The position numbers were made by a program, and so were the translations under genes. From Roseiarcus sp963767245 (GTDB lineage Bacteria; Pseudomonadota; Alphaproteobacteria; Rhizobiales; Beijerinckiaceae): a stretch of DNA of 64,000 nt. Shown one piece after another: positions 61,574 to 64,000 of this stretch. The DNA is taken from positions 98,148 to 162,147 of the forward strand of contig CAVYDG010000017.1 of NCBI GenBank assembly GCA_963767245.1, in the 5' to 3' direction. The notes under the pieces are model-generated. The model saw nothing but the letters and a program-made list of their open reading frames with translations. It was not told the origin of the DNA and ran no database searches. The stretch's first letter is position 1. Every line of letters starts with the position of its first letter.

Positions 61574-62391
61574 TCACGCGCCGTCTCGGGCCGCGGGCCA
61601 TGCGCCCGAGAACGTCTTGCCGGCCGTGTCCTCGGCCTCGACGCGGAATTCCTTGGCCCCGTTGGGTTTGAAGGTGAAGCGGAAGTTCGGGTCCTCCGAG
61701 ATCGATATGCCGGCCGCCATCGAGAAAACGAGATCGGCTCCCTGATAGACCGCGAGCTTCTCGATATAGCGCGCCGGTGTATAGAGCCGGGTCACCTGAT
61801 CCATCTGCAGACCGGAATTGTTGGGGTGACGAATCATGAGCAGCGCCTCGTTCGGCGCCTCGGGAGTCGCTGGCAGGATGCGGAACTTCATCTGGCCGAG
61901 GGCCGCCAAGGCTTCGTCCATGCTCTTGACCATGGGCGCCGAGCACCCGCCCGACGCCTTGATGTAGCGGGTCGCCATATGGAGCGAGCCGTCGCTGAGT
62001 TCGGCGACGACGCGGACGTTGGTGTAGGAGTTGACCCGTGCGCGGGTCGAAATGCGCGTGTCGCCCGCCTTCTCCCCGAGCGTGAAGGTGGCGGCCAGCG
62101 GCACGGGATTCTGGTCGATGACAAGCGTCAGTTTGGCGACGCGCCGCGAGTCGCCTTCCGGCAGTTTGGCCGAGAACGACATGGGGACCAGCGCGGCGTC
62201 CTCGGCGCGCGCGGGCGCCTCGAACTTGACGACGCTTTGATCCTCCACGATTGGAGCGTCGTTGAAGAGCATGTGCACGAGGTCAGGCCAAATATCAGGC
62301 TCCTCGTCAGCTTGAGCGAAGGCGCGCCCGCCCGTCGCGCAAACAAGCGCGAGGCTCACGAAGTCTGCCGTCTGGTGATCATTCGCGCCAT
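61574..62391 (-). CDS. Quinoprotein-associated SoxYZ-like carrier, start frameshifted
   Basis: The body reads DIWPDLVHMLFNDAPIVEDQ, RRVAKLTLVIDQNPVPLAAT, RVNSYTNVRVVAELSDGSLH, MATRYIKASGGCSAPMVKSM with the carrier-type GGC cysteine, and LLMIRHPNNSGLQMDQVTRL, a fused SoxY-like and SoxZ-like protein. A GTG at 62359 is in frame but inside the signal peptide. The natural start is the ATG at 62391 with GGAGG (MARMITRRQT), one base out of frame; one T added to CTTCG restores it. Such carriers accompany PQQ dehydrogenases and metallo-hydrolases in a proposed relay whose chemistry is unknown. Confidence 0.8.
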
Positions 62392-62417
62392 CTCAGCGCC
62401 TCCGTCCCGGTTGGCTG

Positions 62418-63368
62418 CTACGGGTCCCATTCGAATTCCGAATAGGCCGCCGTCACGTTACGCCGATTATACTCGTCGAACAGACGCCAGTCATCCCGCT
62501 CAGATTGGCCGGCCCATTTCTCCGCCGCGTCGACGGGCTCGCCTTTCGCGATCGACGCCTTCACGTCCTTGGCGATGCGCTCGAAATATGTCCGCTCGCT
62601 GTCGAGCGCCTGAGGCCAGGGCAGGTCGACAGGCCCATGGCCGGGAACGACGCGCTCGGCTGGAACGCGCGCTAGCGTGGCGAGGTCGACAAGCCAACCC
62701 TTTACTGAGCCGTCGATGATTGGCAGATGCTTAACAAAGACGAGGTCGCCTGCGAACAGCGTCCGCGTCGCCGTGTCGAGCACGGTCAGGTCGCAGTCCG
62801 TATGCGCCGGCGGCCAGGCTTGCAATTCGAGCGTCCGCCCGCCGAGATCGATCGTTTGACGATCGGCGACGGTCAAGGTCGGCGGAATGAGCTTCACCTC
62901 GTTGACGAGCCTGTCGCCAATGATCCGGCGAAACGCCTTGAGATAGAATTCGCCGCGCATCGCCAAGGCGCGCGGCAAATTGCGGTGGCCGACAAAGATT
63001 GCTCCCAGCCCCTCGAACGCCGCATTGCCGAAGACGTGGTCCGGATGCTCATGCGTATTAATGACATAGAGAATGGGCTTGTCCGTATGGGCGCGGATGG
63101 CGGCGAGCAAGCCTCGGCCGACCGGAACGCTGCCACCGCTGTCGACGACGGCCACTCCTTTCTCGCCGATCACGAAGCCGATATTGGCGATGTCGCCTAA
63201 ATTCTCTTCGCTCATCAAGGCGACCTCGCCGGCATGGACGAACACGCCCGGCGCGATTTCCTCGACCGGCAGCGGGGACAGAGCCTCGCTGCACAACGCG
63301 CTTTGGGATTGTGCGAGAATGGCTATGAGCAAAGCGCCGAGGAGCCAGCGTATATTCCAAGCCGACAT
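62418..63368 (-). CDS. Quinoprotein-relay zinc metallo-hydrolase (MBL fold)
   Basis: 316 residues from MSAWNIRWLLGALLIAILAQ (signal peptide); a longer in-frame start adds 75 unlikely residues. The metallo-beta-lactamase site is NTHEHPDHVFGNAAFEGLGA (residues 105-111, HxHxDH). Further metal ligands are in WPPAHTDCDLTVLDTATRTL, FAGDLVF and VVPGHGP. This is the SoxH-like hydrolase subfamily that occurs beside PQQ dehydrogenase genes with the SoxYZ-like carrier encoded next. Substrate unknown; it may act on a carrier-bound or quinone-linked thioester-like bond. Confidence 0.85.
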   Translation of the reverse strand: MSAWNIRWLLGALLIAILAQSQSALCSEALSPLPVEEIAPGVFVHAGEVALMSEENLGDIANIGFVIGEKGVAVVDSGGSVPVGRGLLAAIRAHTDKPILYVINTHEHPDHVFGNAAFEGLGAIFVGHRNLPRALAMRGEFYLKAFRRIIGDRLVNEVKLIPPTLTVADRQTIDLGGRTLELQAWPPAHTDCDLTVLDTATRTLFAGDLVFVKHLPIIDGSVKGWLVDLATLARVPAERVVPGHGPVDLPWPQALDSERTYFERIAKDVKASIAKGEPVDAAEKWAGQSERDDWRLFDEYNRRNVTAAYSEFEWDP

Positions 63369-63661
63369 TTCCCGGGTGAGTATAGCAGTGTGGGCGCCGA
63401 CGCCAAGCAACGAGCGATCAACTTCGGCGGCAACGGGCTGATCGCCATCGCGAGGAGCCAAAGGCGTCGAAAGACGCCTGTCTATCGACGGGCTATGGCG
63501 CCGTGGCGATCCAGGGCCGCGGTTCCGGGCCTTCACCCTGGATTCCCTCGGTCCCAAAGCCCGGGGGTCGATGACGACTGCGGTTCGACCCACTCACATC
63601 ATGCTATAGACGGCAAAACCGGGAACAGCTCAGAGTCGCCTTGAGATTGAAGGGTTCGAAA

Positions 63662-64000
63662 TTGCGACAGGCGCTTGTCGCGGGCCTCAGTGTCGTGTTG
63701 CTCGTGTCTCTAAAGGCAGAAGCGGGCGACGCGCCGCCAGAGCCTGATTTGTATCGTGAGAGCGATTACCGCGCGCCGACGCCCTTAAGCCTCAAGGGCG
63801 CGCGCGTGCTCTCGACCGAGGAGGCGGTGGCGACGTGGCGCGCCGGCGGAGCGGCGTTCATCGACGTATTGCCGCAGCCGCCGCGACCGACGGGCTTGCC
63901 CGCCGACGTCGTCTGGCGGGATAAGCCCCGGTTCGACATACCAGGCAGTATATGGTTGCCCGATACGGGCTATGGCGAACTCGCTCCGGTCATGCTCGAC
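63662..64000 (+). CDS. PQQ-associated CXXCW-type protein, N-terminal part (runs off the window)
   Basis: About 113 residues from a TTG: a signal peptide LRQALVAGLSVVLLVSLKAE, then DLYRESDYRAPTPLSLKGAR, VLSTEEAVATWRAGGAAFID, VLPQPPRPTGLPADVVWRDK and FDIPGSIWLPDTGYGELAPV. This rhodanese-like exported protein family contains a CXXCW motif further on, past the edge of the window. It is co-conserved with PQQ dehydrogenases and the PQQ-linked ABC genes. It is divergent from the metallo-hydrolase. An alternative TTG lies 15 bases upstream. Confidence 0.8.
   Translation, partial: MRQALVAGLSVVLLVSLKAEAGDAPPEPDLYRESDYRAPTPLSLKGARVLSTEEAVATWRAGGAAFIDVLPQPPRPTGLPADVVWRDKPRFDIPGSIWLPDTGYGELAPVMLD

Noticed and set aside
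60971..62719. Plus-strand open frame of about 580 codons
   Set aside because: Spans the PEBP remnant, a gap and the antisense of the SoxYZ-like gene, all of which have better minus-strand evidence.

Overview
The window looks like chromosomal DNA of a high-GC alphaproteobacterial methylotroph or methanotroph (Rhizobiales, Methylocystaceae/Beijerinckiaceae-like). The evidence is a nearly complete tetrahydromethanopterin (H4MPT)/methanofuran C1 pathway (fae, mtdB, mch, fhcBADC and cofactor genes), a lanthanide-type methanol dehydrogenase cluster xoxF-xoxG-xoxJ, and PQQ-associated accessory genes. No mxaF, pmo or complete pqq operon lies in the window, and no tRNA, rRNA or CRISPR array was seen.

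Layout. (1) 1-7.5 kb: a degraded amino-acid/amide uptake and catabolism cluster, all on the minus strand: gamma-glutamyltransferase (cut by the window edge), an isochorismatase-like hydrolase split by an IS21 element, a fused permease-ATPase ABC protein, its binding protein and a PuuE-like deacetylase. (2) 7.6-17.5 kb: an accessory zone with IS630, IS3, IS5, IS200, IS66 and IS481 elements or remnants around a sugar/sugar-acid catabolic set (two enolase-superfamily dehydratases, aldose epimerase, SDR, truncated GntR regulator). (3) 17.6-22.7 kb: a candidate anti-Shine-Dalgarno small RNA, a DUF1097 membrane protein, a Leu/Ile/Val-type binding protein, a pterin carbinolamine dehydratase, an IS110 element and dihydropteroate synthase. 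(4) 22.7-29.4 kb: a seven-gene minus-strand block, with a PQQ-linked lutA/beta-propeller/lutE/lutF system (homologues are lanthanide importers) followed by a nitrate/taurine-type ABC transporter, and preceded by an orphan pqqA of 25 codons. (5) 29.8-53.4 kb: the methylotrophy core. It holds a cytochrome c, H4MPT/methanofuran biosynthesis genes (HisA-like, DUF447, DHPS-like, dmrB, mfnE, hydantoinase-like, an mfnB-folB fusion, beta-RFAP synthase, ATP-grasp ligases, orf7), xoxFGJ, mtdB, fhcBADC, mch and fae. (6) 53.4-60.3 kb: a second IS-rich zone (IS5, IS630 remnant, IS110, intact IS21) beside a ruined response-regulator gene. (7) 60.3-64 kb: quinoprotein-relay genes (DUF2380/3280-like, SoxYZ-like carrier, metallo-hydrolase, CXXCW-type protein).

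How it fits together. XoxF (PQQ plus lanthanide) oxidises methanol in the periplasm and passes electrons to XoxG, with XoxJ assisting. Fae condenses formaldehyde with H4MPT, MtdB oxidises the adduct, Mch hydrolyses the methenyl form, and FhcABCD transfers and releases the formyl group as formate. The pterin and furan genes make the cofactors. The lut-type genes probably supply the metal.

Caveat. Several single-base frameshifts, many at homopolymers, fall in genes expected to be essential here (mtdB, the hydantoinase-like gene, the SoxYZ-like carrier). Some may be assembly errors rather than true mutations.
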